Shown here piece by piece: positions 42,154 to 51,398 of a stretch of DNA of 64,000 nt. The DNA is taken from contig OY781923.1 in NCBI GenBank assembly GCA_963677225.1, positions 2,046,001 through 2,110,000 of the forward strand. Reading direction: 5' to 3'. The notes under the pieces were generated by a model that saw only the letters and a list, made by a program, of their open reading frames with translations, ran no database searches and was not told where the DNA came from. Each line of letters opens with the position of its first letter. The stretch's first letter is position 1. Origin of the DNA: SABI01 sp028532915 (GTDB lineage Bacteria; Spirochaetota; Spirochaetia; Sphaerochaetales; Sphaerochaetaceae). The translations under genes were made by a program, and so were the position numbers.

Positions 42154-43665
42154 ATGGTGAAGAAAAACTTAAAAAGCCTTTTTCTGCTCAAGATACTCAT
42201 TCTTTTTTCTGTCATGACATTCCTGTCGGGCTGCGCCGGCACCCGTCAGCTTGTTATCGACGGAGAGAAGGCCAGAGAAATCGAAAACAGGATAAACAAC
42301 CTTGCTCACGATCCTTCATTCGACCTCAGGGGAACCGCTGTAAGCAATATAAGGAACGGCGGCGGAGCTTTTATCGATTCCGATAATCTCTATCTGATCA
42401 GGAAAGTCTCCTTCTCACCGGAGGATACATTCTCCTATCTTCAGAAGATTCCGATGAAGCTTCTTGGAACCCCCTCGATGAAAGATGACTACATCGCTGA
42501 AACAGATGCTGTTCTCCTCTATTCGGATGAGTCATACATCTACTTTATCGACAAAGAAGATGAAAACAGAGCGAAGGCCTTCGACAAAGATTCCAATATA
42601 GCATACACGATCAGTGAACGACCGGTCTCTTCGTTTCAATTCTTCGATTCGACAGGCTATTTCAGTGACGCCGAGACCGGAGATATCCTCAGGATAACCG
42701 GCGATGATGGAAATTTCGGCACGGAAATTCTCAGCAGAGGCGCAGGGGATCTGATAGCTGTCGAAAAAGAGAGACTGTACACTTATCCATCCAGCGATGA
42801 TCATTCAAAGGTGGTCATTTACGACAGGACCACCTTTGAAAAGGTAGGCGAACTTTCAGGAAACAATTTCGATGATGCGCAGGTCTCGGGTGCATACCTC
42901 TATTATATTGAAGATGACATGCTCAGACGCAAACTGATAGATGAACAGTGCCCGTGTGATACAGCATCGATTCTTCCGACTGGAGAATATGCACTCTATG
43001 ATGAGTATATGGTGATCGGCGGCATAAACGGAGGACTGTTCATGTCATCTCTCGACGGAACCCACATCGTCAAGCTTTCCGATGACAAAGCATCGAATCT
43101 TCATCTGTTCGATGATTTCATCTTTTACCGCAACGGATATGATGAGAACAGATGGTATCTTTTTCAACTCTCTTCACAGATCAGACAGGCTGTAACAGGG
43201 GAGACAATGACTGATGGAGGACCGCAATTCTCGCTTATCGACGAGTATCACAGTGAATCGGTCGAGCAGTATTTCTCCTTCTTCATCCTTGAAGCCCGGC
43301 AGTTCACCAGCACAAGAATCTCGACTAATGCTCACATAGGGGAGAATGTTCTTTTCGTAGATGTGCGAGAACCGCAGTGGAAATACTACACTCACAAAGA
43401 TTCTCATTTCAGCAATGAACAGACTGATGCCATTGTCATCATCACTTCTGAAAATACACTGCTCGGACGATATACGGACGGCGACAGCGCCTATCGCACA
43501 GATACCAGACTGACTCTCTTTATTCCGGGAGACGTGAACCCGGTCGTTACGTTGACTCAGGAAGGGCAGCTTCCCATCGACATCAAAACAGGAGATGGAG
43601 ACCGTTACGGATCTGCCGTCTCATGGCATCTGAAAGGCCTTGAGCTGATGGAAATGGTCTTGTGA
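42154..43665 (+). CDS. Predicted lipoprotein, possible beta-propeller (503 residues)
   Basis: The signal MVKKNLKSLFLLKILILFSV continues to a lipobox LSGC at about residue 27, so it is likely anchored in the envelope. The rest is strand-rich, with recurring aromatic-Asp turns such as NLYLIRKVSFSPEDTF, SYIYFIDKEDENRA and AYLYYIEDDMLRRK. These resemble blades of a DUF5050-like beta-propeller; this is pattern reading, not a firm family call. It begins 34 bases after the Gfo/Idh gene and could be part of that operon. Its stop adjoins the convergent aldehyde dehydrogenase. Confidence 0.6.
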   Translation: MVKKNLKSLFLLKILILFSVMTFLSGCAGTRQLVIDGEKAREIENRINNLAHDPSFDLRGTAVSNIRNGGGAFIDSDNLYLIRKVSFSPEDTFSYLQKIPMKLLGTPSMKDDYIAETDAVLLYSDESYIYFIDKEDENRAKAFDKDSNIAYTISERPVSSFQFFDSTGYFSDAETGDILRITGDDGNFGTEILSRGAGDLIAVEKERLYTYPSSDDHSKVVIYDRTTFEKVGELSGNNFDDAQVSGAYLYYIEDDMLRRKLIDEQCPCDTASILPTGEYALYDEYMVIGGINGGLFMSSLDGTHIVKLSDDKASNLHLFDDFIFYRNGYDENRWYLFQLSSQIRQAVTGETMTDGGPQFSLIDEYHSESVEQYFSFFILEARQFTSTRISTNAHIGENVLFVDVREPQWKYYTHKDSHFSNEQTDAIVIITSENTLLGRYTDGDSAYRTDTRLTLFIPGDVNPVVTLTQEGQLPIDIKTGDGDRYGSAVSWHLKGLELMEMVL

Positions 43666-45027
43666 TCACTTAAGCACTTTTCTGATCAGTGCACTCTTCT
43701 TTTCGTTGTACGGATGATAGCGGGCATTGATATCGAACAGCTTTCCTTTCTTCATGACTGTCTTGTGATGTGATAACAGATCAAAACTGTATTTCCCGTG
43801 ATACATGCCCATTCCGCTGTACCCTACTCCTCCGAACGGCGCTTTCACATTGGCCAGATGGAGTATCGTATCGTTTACGCACCCTCCCCCGAAGCTCAGT
43901 GTTTCACATATCCTTTTTTCTATCATTTTGTCATCAGTGAACAGATAAAGCGCAAGCGGTCGCTCTTTGCTTCTTATGATGTCGACAGCTTCATCGATAC
44001 TCCCGATCTCTATTATCGGAAGTATCGGTCCGAAGATCTCCTCTTCGAGCAGCAGGTCCCGATCGTTCGGGACTGCCAGAGCAGGTTCGATGAAAGGATA
44101 TTCACATCGGCCTCCGTAGATCACCGTCGTCTGCTCAAGCAGCTCGACGAGCCTGTCATACCGTTTGCGGTTGATGATCCCGGGATACTGTTCACAGGCA
44201 TTCGCGTTCTCTCCCACGAACTGTACGATATAGTGCTTCATCTTTTCGATCAGAGGCTCTCTGACCTCTTTTTCAACAAGCAGGTAATCGGGGGCTATAC
44301 ATGTCTGTCCGGCGTTTATCAGTTTCCCGAAGATGATCCTTTTCGCGGCTATATCGAGATTGCAATTCCTTGTAACTATCACCGGGCTCTTTCCCCCGAG
44401 TTCGAGTGTCACGGGAGTGAGATTCTCACTGGCCGCTCTCATGACAACTTTTCCGACAGCCGTGCTGCCGGTGAAGAAGATATAATCGAACCTCTGGTTC
44501 AGCAATGCGGTATTGGCGTCTCTTCCTCCCTGAACGACATAGACATACTCTGAAGGAAAAAGGGAAGACAGAAGCTTTTCAAGGACTGCCGAAGTAGATT
44601 CCGAATAGGCCGAAGGTTTGACGACGGCACAGTTGCCGGCCGACAGAGCCCCAATGAGAGGAGAGAGGGTAAGAAGTACAGGATAGTTCCACGGACTCAT
44701 GATCAGAGTGACACCGAAGGGCTCTTTGAGGACTCTCACTTTTGCAGGGAACTGGCCGATCGAGGGTGAGACTTTATCAGGTTTCGCCCACTTCCTGAGA
44801 TGGCGTATGTGGTATCTGATCTCTTCGAGAGCAAGACCCACTTCACTCATATACGCTTCGTGTTCACTTTTATGAAGATCCCGGTATAGTGCTTCGGTAA
44901 GCTCATGTGTATGTTCGATCAGCGCTTTCTGAAGTCTCTTCAGAGCATCGAGGCGGAAGGAGAGCGAAAGGGTGGCTCCGCTTTGAAAGAATGTCCTTTG
45001 AGAGCGGACTACTGTTTGAATATCCAT
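43666..45027 (-). CDS. Aldehyde dehydrogenase (class 3-like)
   Basis: A 453-residue NAD(P)-dependent aldehyde dehydrogenase. Motifs: MSPWNYPVLLTLSPLIGALS, FTGSTAVGKVVMRAASENLT, the general base Glu in VTLELGGKSPVIV and the catalytic Cys in NAGQTCIAPDYLLV; the tail GYSGMGMYHGKYSFDLLSHH is typical of the fatty-aldehyde group. It follows the Crp/Fnr gene by 12 bases and has no ribosome site of its own, so co-expression is likely. It should oxidise a medium-chain or aromatic aldehyde; the physiological substrate is unknown. Confidence 0.93.
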   Translation of the reverse strand: MDIQTVVRSQRTFFQSGATLSLSFRLDALKRLQKALIEHTHELTEALYRDLHKSEHEAYMSEVGLALEEIRYHIRHLRKWAKPDKVSPSIGQFPAKVRVLKEPFGVTLIMSPWNYPVLLTLSPLIGALSAGNCAVVKPSAYSESTSAVLEKLLSSLFPSEYVYVVQGGRDANTALLNQRFDYIFFTGSTAVGKVVMRAASENLTPVTLELGGKSPVIVTRNCNLDIAAKRIIFGKLINAGQTCIAPDYLLVEKEVREPLIEKMKHYIVQFVGENANACEQYPGIINRKRYDRLVELLEQTTVIYGGRCEYPFIEPALAVPNDRDLLLEEEIFGPILPIIEIGSIDEAVDIIRSKERPLALYLFTDDKMIEKRICETLSFGGGCVNDTILHLANVKAPFGGVGYSGMGMYHGKYSFDLLSHHKTVMKKGKLFDINARYHPYNEKKSALIRKVLK

Positions 45028-45039
45028 AAGTCTATGATA

Positions 45040-45723
45040 CTACAACAGAGTCTCATCGGTAAGGGTAAAATTGCTCCTGTGTGATTCGATTATTCCTTCA
45101 TCGATCATCTTGGCGATCTCACGTGAAAGAGCGCTTCTGTTCACACAGAGAAAGTCTGCGAGTTCATCCCGGTTGAAAGGGATGGTGAAGGTCCTGGTTT
45201 CGACCTGCTTATACTGCAGAAGAAGGAATGCAAGGAGCTTGTCTCTCATGGTTCTCTGAGAGAGGATGGCGAGTTTCTGATTCATCAGCAGATTCCGTTT
45301 TGCAAGGACGTTCATCATATTCTCGATGACTGTCGAGTGAAACGCACAGGCTCTCGTGCAGGGAGCCACCAGCCTGGAAAAGTTGAGAAACATCACAAGG
45401 CAGTCGGTGTCCGCCACAACCGAGGCCGGAGCATATCGGGCCTCTTCGGTGGTAGCGATCTGACCGAAGATCTCGCCGGGAGGCAGTTTTGCGGTTATGC
45501 TCCTGTTTCCGAACAGATCCTCGGTTATAACCTGTACCCTACCCTCCAGGACGACACCGAAGTTATCGTATTTTTCCTCTGAGAAAAAGATGAACTGCCC
45601 CGCATCGAATTCTTTCGTATGGCAGCGCAGGCAGTACAAAAGCTGGGTCATATCCTCTTCTCTTATATCCGAGAATAGAGGAGTTTTCACGAGCATCGGG
45701 TAAAATGGTTTGACTGAATTCAT
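45040..45723 (-). CDS. Crp/Fnr-family transcriptional regulator
   Basis: About 227 residues from ATG 45723 (MNSVKPFYPMLVKTPLFSDI); in-frame ATG 45732 is an alternative. The cyclic-nucleotide-like beta-barrel is clear (EFDAGQFIFFSEEKYDNFGV, LPPGEIFGQIATTE), as is the C-terminal HTH (FNRDELADFLCVNRSALSRE). There are Cys residues in CLRCHTKEF and CTRACAFH, but not the four-Cys N-terminus of FNR. A 16-bp palindrome covers the start region, implying self-repression. It is co-directional with the aldehyde dehydrogenase behind it. Confidence 0.9.
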   Translation of the reverse strand: MNSVKPFYPMLVKTPLFSDIREEDMTQLLYCLRCHTKEFDAGQFIFFSEEKYDNFGVVLEGRVQVITEDLFGNRSITAKLPPGEIFGQIATTEEARYAPASVVADTDCLVMFLNFSRLVAPCTRACAFHSTVIENMMNVLAKRNLLMNQKLAILSQRTMRDKLLAFLLLQYKQVETRTFTIPFNRDELADFLCVNRSALSREIAKMIDEGIIESHRSNFTLTDETLL

Positions 45724-45724
45724 C

Positions 45725-45740
45725 TGTTGCATAAGCAACA
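45725..45740. promoter_or_regulatory. Palindromic operator at the crp/fnr-type gene start
   Basis: TGTTGC-ATAA-GCAACA is a perfect inverted repeat. On the minus strand a TATAAT (-10) ends three bases before it (45748-45743), so a protein bound here would block transcription start. Crp/Fnr proteins bind palindromes of this size. Confidence 0.6.
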
Positions 45741-45815
45741 ACATTATACGCAATCATATTAAAAAATTCTATAGACAAAATGCAAAAAAATGCCTAACAT
45801 AGTAAACCATCCACC

Positions 45816-45887
45816 GGGCGCGTAACTCAGCGGGAGAGTGCTACCTTCACACGGTAGAAGTCGTTGGTTCAAACCCAATCGCGCCCA
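45816..45887 (+). tRNA. tRNA-Val (CAC)
   Basis: A full cloverleaf from GGGCGCGTAACTCAGCGGG to CGCGCCCA. The anticodon stem CTACC/GGTAG encloses TTCACAC, giving CAC. The T arm is GTTGGTTCAAACCCAAT. CCA is not encoded. Confidence 0.94.
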
Positions 45888-45890
45888 TCA

Positions 45891-45929
45891 GGCAACTGGT
45901 TCTAATATAAAGAATTGGTTGCCTTTTTT
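45891..45929 (+). terminator. Intrinsic terminator after tRNA-Val
   Basis: GGCAACTGGTTCT and AAGAATTGGTTGCC pair around AATATA and are followed by TTTTTT. It starts four bases after the tRNA. Confidence 0.85.
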
Positions 45930-46172
45930 CGGCTATTCAACGAATTGTGTGGGTAGCTGAACAAGTGACAATGGATCCAATTCCAGTTTCCCACGGGTGT
46001 AGATTCTCAAATTATAATAATCAAAGCTCCAACATTGGCTGAGAGAAATTCTCAGAAGGAAAAAGTAGGAAGGCAAGCACGAATGTGCTGACAAGCAGCA
46101 CAAGGTGCAATATCAAAAAAAATGCTAGATGAGATCGGCCATAGCGATCCTGATATGACCAGATGAGACCTT
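45930..46172. other. Non-coding remnant between tRNA-Val and the ExeA-like fragment
   Basis: No open frame of note on either strand. Together with the ExeA-like remnant beside it, this is probably the decayed end of a transposable element or island placed downstream of tRNA-Val. I could not find paired terminal repeats. Confidence 0.4.
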
Positions 46173-46337
46173 TCAGTTCTTCTTAGGAGCCGCCGCCATC
46201 ATGTAAGCTCTGCACACATTGTTTGCCTTTTTCAGAAGACCTTAGGAACCCTGGTGAATAGCTGTAAGAGCATCATCGCTGAAGATTCTCTCTTCGGTGC
46301 CGGCGATGCTTAGATGATGGGCAATGTAATCAAACAT
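46173..46337 (-). pseudogene. Remnant of an ExeA/TniB-type transposition ATPase
   Basis: The minus strand reads FDYIAHHLSIAGTEERIFSD, continues DDALTAIHQGS, has a TAA stop, then GLLKKANNVCRAYMMAAAPK and a final stop. This matches the C-terminal end of ExeA-like AAA ATPases of IS elements (YIxHHLxxAG ... IFTxxALxxIxxxSxGxPRxxNNLC). The ATPase core is gone, and the nonsense codon replaces a residue of a conserved stretch. AGGAGGTG precedes the surviving GTG-ATG, probably by chance. It marks an old transposon insertion. Confidence 0.65.
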
Positions 46338-46507
46338 CACCTCCTAGCGTATTGCCTCTTGTGTTTAGTCAATACAGACCTAAAAAAGGGGGTGCGAACA
46401 AAATCTTGGATTCTTTCCAAGGCGAATGGTGATCTCTTGAATTGAGATCATTCTGTGGGTCATTCACTCCATCTGATCAATATCAGATTTGTCCTACTCT
46501 ATTCATA

Positions 46508-47548
46508 TCAACCCAAAAAGCCGAGAGTATGCCACAGTTGTTTTATATATTGAAAGACCTCATCTTTGCTTCCGATATGTTCCCAGTTTGCAAAATTCAA
46601 TTCACTATCCCTGGAAGCATCACCCAGCAGCTTTGCATTTAATGTTCCCGAGCATTCTGTGCAGACTTTATCGATGGTCTTTGCAAGCTTAAGAATCTTA
46701 GGTCCTCTGAAAAACACGTCAATATCTTTCACTTCCAATTCTCTAACAGGTATCCATTCAAGGTTCACTCCATATTTGCGGCACATATCATAGGAGATCT
46801 CTTCTATCTCAGTATTCTTGTAACTGCTGTCTAAATAAAAACTTTCCACATCATCCAAAAGCGAAACATCTCCATGCACATGAGATTCAATACAGTAATC
46901 CAAATTCCTTCCCATATTCTTCAGAGAGTCCCGTTTGAACATCAATACGGCAAGAGCCTCCTGAACAGAAGGAACCATCATATTCAGTATTTTCTGATTC
47001 TCTAATACATCTTCGAACAGATCAACAAGCACACATTCGAATGTGTCGCCGGTAGATAAGGTTACCGGATGTGTAGAGCTATCTCCATAGGAAAATGTGC
47101 ATCTATCCATAACCTCATGTTTCAATGTGAAAAAACTGGAACCGAACCGGACAGACGCACCATCCAGATATTTCAGGAGATTCAAAGCCCCATATTTAGG
47201 ACGTTCCATACTATCTTCAGGATAAGCACTTTGAAATAATGCTTCCTCCCAATGATAACGGTCTCCACCCTTATAGGCTGTCTTCCCTCCATTTGTCGTT
47301 CCTGTTTGAAACTGTCCTTTATATAAGCCCTGAGAATTAATATTCTCAATCACCATTTTTCCATTATTGGAAAATCTATCAGGATGAAAATTCAACGTAA
47401 TACTATTGTGCAATACTTTTGATACTAAATCTTGAGTTCTAACTTCAAAGGGGCTGCATATGGTCTCTAAAAATCCAAATGACTCTCTCTGCTTTTTCAG
47501 AGATGCTTCTCTTACCCGGTTTACAGCATTCTTTTGATAATCCAGCAT
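46508..47548 (-). CDS. DUF3626 family protein
   Basis: A 346-residue protein of a family of unknown function. Recognisable blocks are ITLNFHPDRFSNNGK, GLYKGQFQTGTTNGGKTAYK, RPKYGALNLLKYLDGASVRF and GSSFFTLKHEVMDRCTFSYG, then YCIESHVHGDVSLLDDVESF and YLDSSYKNTEIEE. The conserved His/Asp/Arg and 'ESHVHG' residues look enzymatic, and the layout faintly recalls ADP-ribosyl-type folds; that is only a guess. GGGAGGGGCATCTAC precedes the ATG. The neighbourhood (transposon remnant, tRNA-Val, AT-rich flanks) suggests acquired DNA. Confidence 0.75.
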   Translation of the reverse strand: MLDYQKNAVNRVREASLKKQRESFGFLETICSPFEVRTQDLVSKVLHNSITLNFHPDRFSNNGKMVIENINSQGLYKGQFQTGTTNGGKTAYKGGDRYHWEEALFQSAYPEDSMERPKYGALNLLKYLDGASVRFGSSFFTLKHEVMDRCTFSYGDSSTHPVTLSTGDTFECVLVDLFEDVLENQKILNMMVPSVQEALAVLMFKRDSLKNMGRNLDYCIESHVHGDVSLLDDVESFYLDSSYKNTEIEEISYDMCRKYGVNLEWIPVRELEVKDIDVFFRGPKILKLAKTIDKVCTECSGTLNAKLLGDASRDSELNFANWEHIGSKDEVFQYIKQLWHTLGFLG

Positions 47549-47928
47549 GTAGATGCCCCTCCCTGATATGATGATTTTAAAAACCTCTTTCAGTAAAAAT
47601 CATTCTTGTTCATGAAATCGGCCAGGATACCGCCTGCTTAATACAATCATCTTATTCAAGATGCACTATTTCAATCAATATATTGATTACCCTGGTCTCT
47701 CTGGAATGAAGAATTTTGATCTCTGAAAGGATATATCAGTTCTATACTGCCAACCACTCATTAATAAGTCAAACAGTTTTCAAAATGCTGTAAGCTTCCA
47801 ATATTATGCAAACCTGCAGCAATTATAACAGTCAAATTCGTAGTACCGGCTTGTCGTGAGTCGAATTTGCGAAGTTGCAAGACTACCTGAGTGATCACTT
47901 TAGCAATCACTCAGAGGTAAAATCGTTC
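47549..47928. other. AT-rich intergenic region with one hairpin
   Basis: No gene is supported. A perfect hairpin, CTGAGTGAT-N10-ATCACTCAG (47887-47914), lies 15 bases after the stop of the iron-dependent alcohol dehydrogenase. It has no T-run, so it is at best a weak terminator or an mRNA 3'-end stabiliser. Confidence 0.45.
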
Positions 47929-49077
47929 CTAGATCAACGATCTGTATAGTGCTTTGATCTCATCGATAGAACAATCTCTAGGATTCCCTGGTCTGCATGC
48001 ATCATTGAATGCACTTTCACTTAAGAAATCAAGATCTTCTTCTTTGACGATACCTTTAAGATCTTCGGGTATTCCAACATCTGAAGAGAGCTGTTTTACT
48101 GCATTGATGGCGGCATCTCTATACTCTTTCTGAGTCATGGAGTCTACATTCTCAACGCCCATCGCCCGCGCTATCTCACGATATTTCGTTCCTGTAAAAT
48201 CTCTGTTGAATTCCATGATAGGCGGCAATAAAATCGCACAGGCGACACCATGGGGAGTATCATAATATGCACTTAGAGGGTGTGCCATAGAGTGATCGAC
48301 CCCCAACCCTACATTAGAAAATCCCATGCCGGCAATATATTGTCCTAAAGCCATGCCTTCCCTGCCGGATTTCTCACCGTTCACAGCAGCTCGTAAGGAT
48401 CGACCGATCACTTCGATCGCTTTGATGTGGAACATATCAGATAATTCCCACGCACCTTTAGTGATATATCCTTCGATAGCGTGAGTCAACGCATCCATAC
48501 CTGTAGAAGCTGTTAATCCTTTCGGCATGCTGCTCATCATATCTGAATCTACTACAGCAACGATCGGAATATCCTTGGGATCCACACAGACAAACTTCCT
48601 TTGTTTCTCAATGTCGGTTATCACATAATTGATCGTAACTTCAGCAGCTGTGCCGGCAGTAGTCGGGACAGCGATGATCGGAACACATTTATTTACAGTC
48701 GGTGAAACGCCTTCGAGAGATCTCACATCACTATTTTCTGGATTCTTTATGATAATACCGATGGCTTTTGCAGTATCCATAGCAGAACCGCCGCCGATCG
48801 CTACAATACAATCGGCTTCATTTTCAATAAACGCCTTCACACCGGTTTGGACATTCTCGATAGTAGGATTAGGCTTTACATTCGAGTAGAGGAAAAACTC
48901 TATATCTGAATCTTTTAATATGTCAAGAACCTTGGATGCCACATTATATTCGATCAGACTGGGATCTGTGCATACGAATACTTTTTTCAATCCCCTACTC
49001 TTCAACTCTTCGGGAATGACAGAGATAGAACCCGCACCATGATACGATGTCTCATTCAATATGAATCTTTGAACCAT
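47929..49077 (-). CDS. Iron-containing alcohol dehydrogenase (group III)
   Basis: A 382-residue NAD(P)-dependent dehydrogenase such as 1,3-propanediol, lactaldehyde or butanol dehydrogenase. Nucleotide site CIVAIGGGSAMDTAKAIGI; iron site with Asp and three His across TASTGMDALTHAIEGYI, VGLGVDHSMAHPLSAYYDTP and HGVACAILLPP. GGAGGCAACCAA precedes the ATG. The divergent TetR-family gene is the likely regulator. The natural substrate cannot be set from sequence. Confidence 0.92.
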   Translation of the reverse strand: MVQRFILNETSYHGAGSISVIPEELKSRGLKKVFVCTDPSLIEYNVASKVLDILKDSDIEFFLYSNVKPNPTIENVQTGVKAFIENEADCIVAIGGGSAMDTAKAIGIIIKNPENSDVRSLEGVSPTVNKCVPIIAVPTTAGTAAEVTINYVITDIEKQRKFVCVDPKDIPIVAVVDSDMMSSMPKGLTASTGMDALTHAIEGYITKGAWELSDMFHIKAIEVIGRSLRAAVNGEKSGREGMALGQYIAGMGFSNVGLGVDHSMAHPLSAYYDTPHGVACAILLPPIMEFNRDFTGTKYREIARAMGVENVDSMTQKEYRDAAINAVKQLSSDVGIPEDLKGIVKEEDLDFLSESAFNDACRPGNPRDCSIDEIKALYRSLI

Positions 49078-49393
49078 TTGGTTGCCTCCAATAAATTTTT
49101 ATCTATATATAATTATCTATTTCAGACCATTTCATTCAAGTTACAGATGCATTGATGTGTAACTCTGGAAAGCAGAATAATGAGAACGCATTCAAAGATT
49201 TTTCCACAACCCTTTATACAGTATGCTTTTATGTAATTTGAAAAAAATAACGAAGGGTTATTTTTTATTCGCCACCATATAGAAGTACATCTTTAGATAA
49301 GCGATTATCATGAGTAAGCATTTGATTAATTTCTAACATGATACTAAGTTATGTATAGGCTCTGGCAATATCCAGGTCAGAAAGGATGTGTTG
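49078..49393. other. Divergent intergenic region between iron-ADH and the TetR-type gene
   Basis: No gene is supported. An AT-rich inverted repeat, AAAAAATAAC-GAAGG-GTTATTTTTT (49242-49266), sits in the middle and could be an operator or a factor-independent terminator. AAAGGA before ATG 49394 supports that start. Confidence 0.45.
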
Positions 49394-49939
49394 ATGGAGA
49401 CAAAACTACAATTCGCGCTTGAAATAAAATCGCTGATGAAAGAACAGAGTCTGGATAAGATCTCGGTCTCGACGATCTGTAAAAACTGCGGTCTTACCAG
49501 ACAGACCTTCTACAGGAACTTCACAGATAAATACGACCTGGTGAATTGGTATTTTCAACAGCTTTGTGACAAGAGCTTTCTTCTCATGGGAGTCGAACTG
49601 AATCTTCATGACGCCCTCTGCGAAAAATTCAAATTCATCGAGAACGAAAAGGTCTTTTTTTCTCAGGCTTTTAAAAGTGATGATTACAATAATCTGATAC
49701 ATTATGATTTTAAGATGATCTACAGATTTTATGAAGAAGCGATAATCAAGCAGACAAAAAAGCCATTGACAGAAGATCTGTCCTTTCTGCTTGAAATGTA
49801 TTGTAAAGGATCCATTGAAATGACCTCAAAATGGGCGACGGGATATCTTGATCTTCCAAAAGAGAAGATGGTCGACCTGCTCATCAAAAGCGTTCCAGAA
49901 GAATTGAAGAAATATCTGATTCAGTTTCATACACTCTGA
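49394..49939 (+). CDS. TetR-family transcriptional regulator (DhaS-like)
   Basis: A 181-residue regulator with the N-terminal TetR HTH (LDKISVSTICKNCGLTRQTF, YRNFTDKYDLVNWYF), which matches the DhaS/TetR_C_7-like group, and a helical ligand domain (SFLLEMYCKGSIEMTSKWAT). DhaS-type proteins control dihydroxyacetone or related alcohol pathways in Firmicutes. It is divergent from an iron-dependent alcohol dehydrogenase, which is the likely target. ATG 49394 follows AAAGGATGTGTTG. Confidence 0.85.
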   Translation: METKLQFALEIKSLMKEQSLDKISVSTICKNCGLTRQTFYRNFTDKYDLVNWYFQQLCDKSFLLMGVELNLHDALCEKFKFIENEKVFFSQAFKSDDYNNLIHYDFKMIYRFYEEAIIKQTKKPLTEDLSFLLEMYCKGSIEMTSKWATGYLDLPKEKMVDLLIKSVPEELKKYLIQFHTL

Positions 49940-50058
49940 ACAGAATGTACTGTTGAAGAATCGTATCTGATCACTTCATTGGATCTTTCCCATGATGACA
50001 TGGTTTATCCACTGCAAGACGTTTGACAGTTTATCCTCCGATGTCGGGTCGACCAGTG

Positions 50059-50087
50059 TTGACAAACATATGTGCAAAGGTAATAAT
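50059..50087 (+). promoter_or_regulatory. Sigma-70-type promoter upstream of the yitT-like gene
   Basis: TTGACA at 50059-50064, then TAATAAT at 50081-50087 with a 16- or 17-base spacer. The leader is about 85 bases. Confidence 0.55.
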
Positions 50088-50177
50088 CAGGCGTTTTGAG
50101 TTGCCGGATATTTCTTTTCTACTATTGTTTTCGACAGCTTGTTTCGTTATCAGATCACAGATACAGAGGGACTGAAT

Positions 50178-51077
50178 ATGAAGAAGAAGCTCGTTCATGA
50201 TTTACCGGATATGACGGTGTTTTTTTTAAGACTGTTTCCAATCTGTGTCGGGGGAGCTCTCTCCGCCCTCGCTGTCGTCTTGTTTTTCATCCCTCATAAT
50301 TTCCTGAGCGGAGGAGTGAGCGGTATTGCGCTGATTCTCGATTACACTCTCAAGTTCCCGGTATCGGCGACATTGCTTCTGATGAATATTCCGATCTTCA
50401 TTCTCGCATTCATCGAGCTTGATCTTCATTTCGTGCTATCCAGTCTGATCGGGCTGGTAGCCTATTCGTTCTTTCTTCATCTGTTCAGACCCTTCGCAGG
50501 AGCCCTCTACGTTCCTGATGAGATTCTGGCAGCGGTCTTCGGCGGGGCGCTCAACGGTCTGGGACTGGGAATGATCTTCAAAAACCGGGCATCCATCGGC
50601 GGTACTGATGTGATCAGCACCATCGCAAAACGTAAGTTTTCTGTGAATATGGGAACGAGCATCTTCATCATGAATGTAGTTGTCGTATCACTCGGAGCCT
50701 GTTTCTTCCCGGTCTATAAGGCGATGTACAGCCTGATAAGTATGTTTGTGACATCTTATCTCATCGATCAGTTCATCCAGGGATTTGAAAAAAGGTTTTC
50801 CGTGATGATCATCTCCGAAAAATGGGAACCTGTCGCGCGTTATGTGACCGAGAATCTCATCCGGGGCGCAACCATCCTTGAAGGTCAGGGGGCATACAAA
50901 CGCAAACCGGTCAAGGTCATCTATACCGTTGTCCCGTCACACCGCCTGGGCAAGCTCAAAGATTTTGTTCACCATATAGATCCGCACGCCTTCATGAGCG
51001 TGGAACTTTCGACAGAGATCATGGGAAACTGGAAGAAGGGGATTATCAGATCCAGGAACATCTACCAGAAGGATTGA
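50178..51077 (+). CDS. YitT family membrane protein (DUF161/DUF2179)
   Basis: A 299-residue integral membrane protein of unknown function. Five or six hydrophobic helices (LRLFPICVGGALSALAVVLF and SGGVSGIALILDYTLKFPVS are typical YitT text; also GMIFKNRASIGGTDVISTIA) are followed by a C-terminal cytoplasmic DUF2179 domain (VMIISEKWEPVARYVTENLI, RGATILEGQGAYKRKPVKVI). ATG 50178 after GAGGGACTGAAT is preferred to the longer frame from 50139. It appears to be a single-gene unit. Confidence 0.9.
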   Translation: MKKKLVHDLPDMTVFFLRLFPICVGGALSALAVVLFFIPHNFLSGGVSGIALILDYTLKFPVSATLLLMNIPIFILAFIELDLHFVLSSLIGLVAYSFFLHLFRPFAGALYVPDEILAAVFGGALNGLGLGMIFKNRASIGGTDVISTIAKRKFSVNMGTSIFIMNVVVVSLGACFFPVYKAMYSLISMFVTSYLIDQFIQGFEKRFSVMIISEKWEPVARYVTENLIRGATILEGQGAYKRKPVKVIYTVVPSHRLGKLKDFVHHIDPHAFMSVELSTEIMGNWKKGIIRSRNIYQKD

Positions 51078-51398
51078 TCTCTTTTTCTCTATCACTTTTC
51101 GCCGATGACACGAAGGTTCTCCCCTATCGTGCTGTTTCGTCGTGCCCTTCCATTTCTGCGGTATAAACCCGAATCAAGAAAATTACTTGTATGATCATCT
51201 CTTACCCGGAATCTTGATCTTTCATTATTCATCAAAATACAGATGATGGCCAATATTAATCGTCAATGTTTTATCGATAAACAATTATTTGTTATATTGA
51301 CAATTTTTTGTCTTTTGGCTATAAGGTTCATATATGACGTTGATATATTTCGTCATCTTCCGGTGCACACGGTAAAATCAAATTTTTGGAGCGAACGT
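51078..51398. other. Intergenic region before the TSUP transporter
   Basis: The left half holds nothing I can support. The right half contains the promoter at 51297-51325 and a leader of about 70 bases ending in GGAGCGAACGT. Confidence 0.5.
51297..51325 (+). promoter_or_regulatory. Promoter of the TSUP / ocd-like / YheO-like operon
   Basis: TTGACA (51297-51302), a 17-base spacer and TATAAG (51320-51325). A short inverted sequence, TTGACAATTTTTTGTC-like, overlaps the -35 region. Confidence 0.65.

Noticed and set aside
30249..45912. Identical 15-mer GGTTCTAATATAAAG at 30249-30263 and 45898-45912
   Set aside because: A 64-kb window is expected to contain a few repeated 15-mers by chance. The contexts (lipoprotein leader and tRNA terminator) are unrelated.
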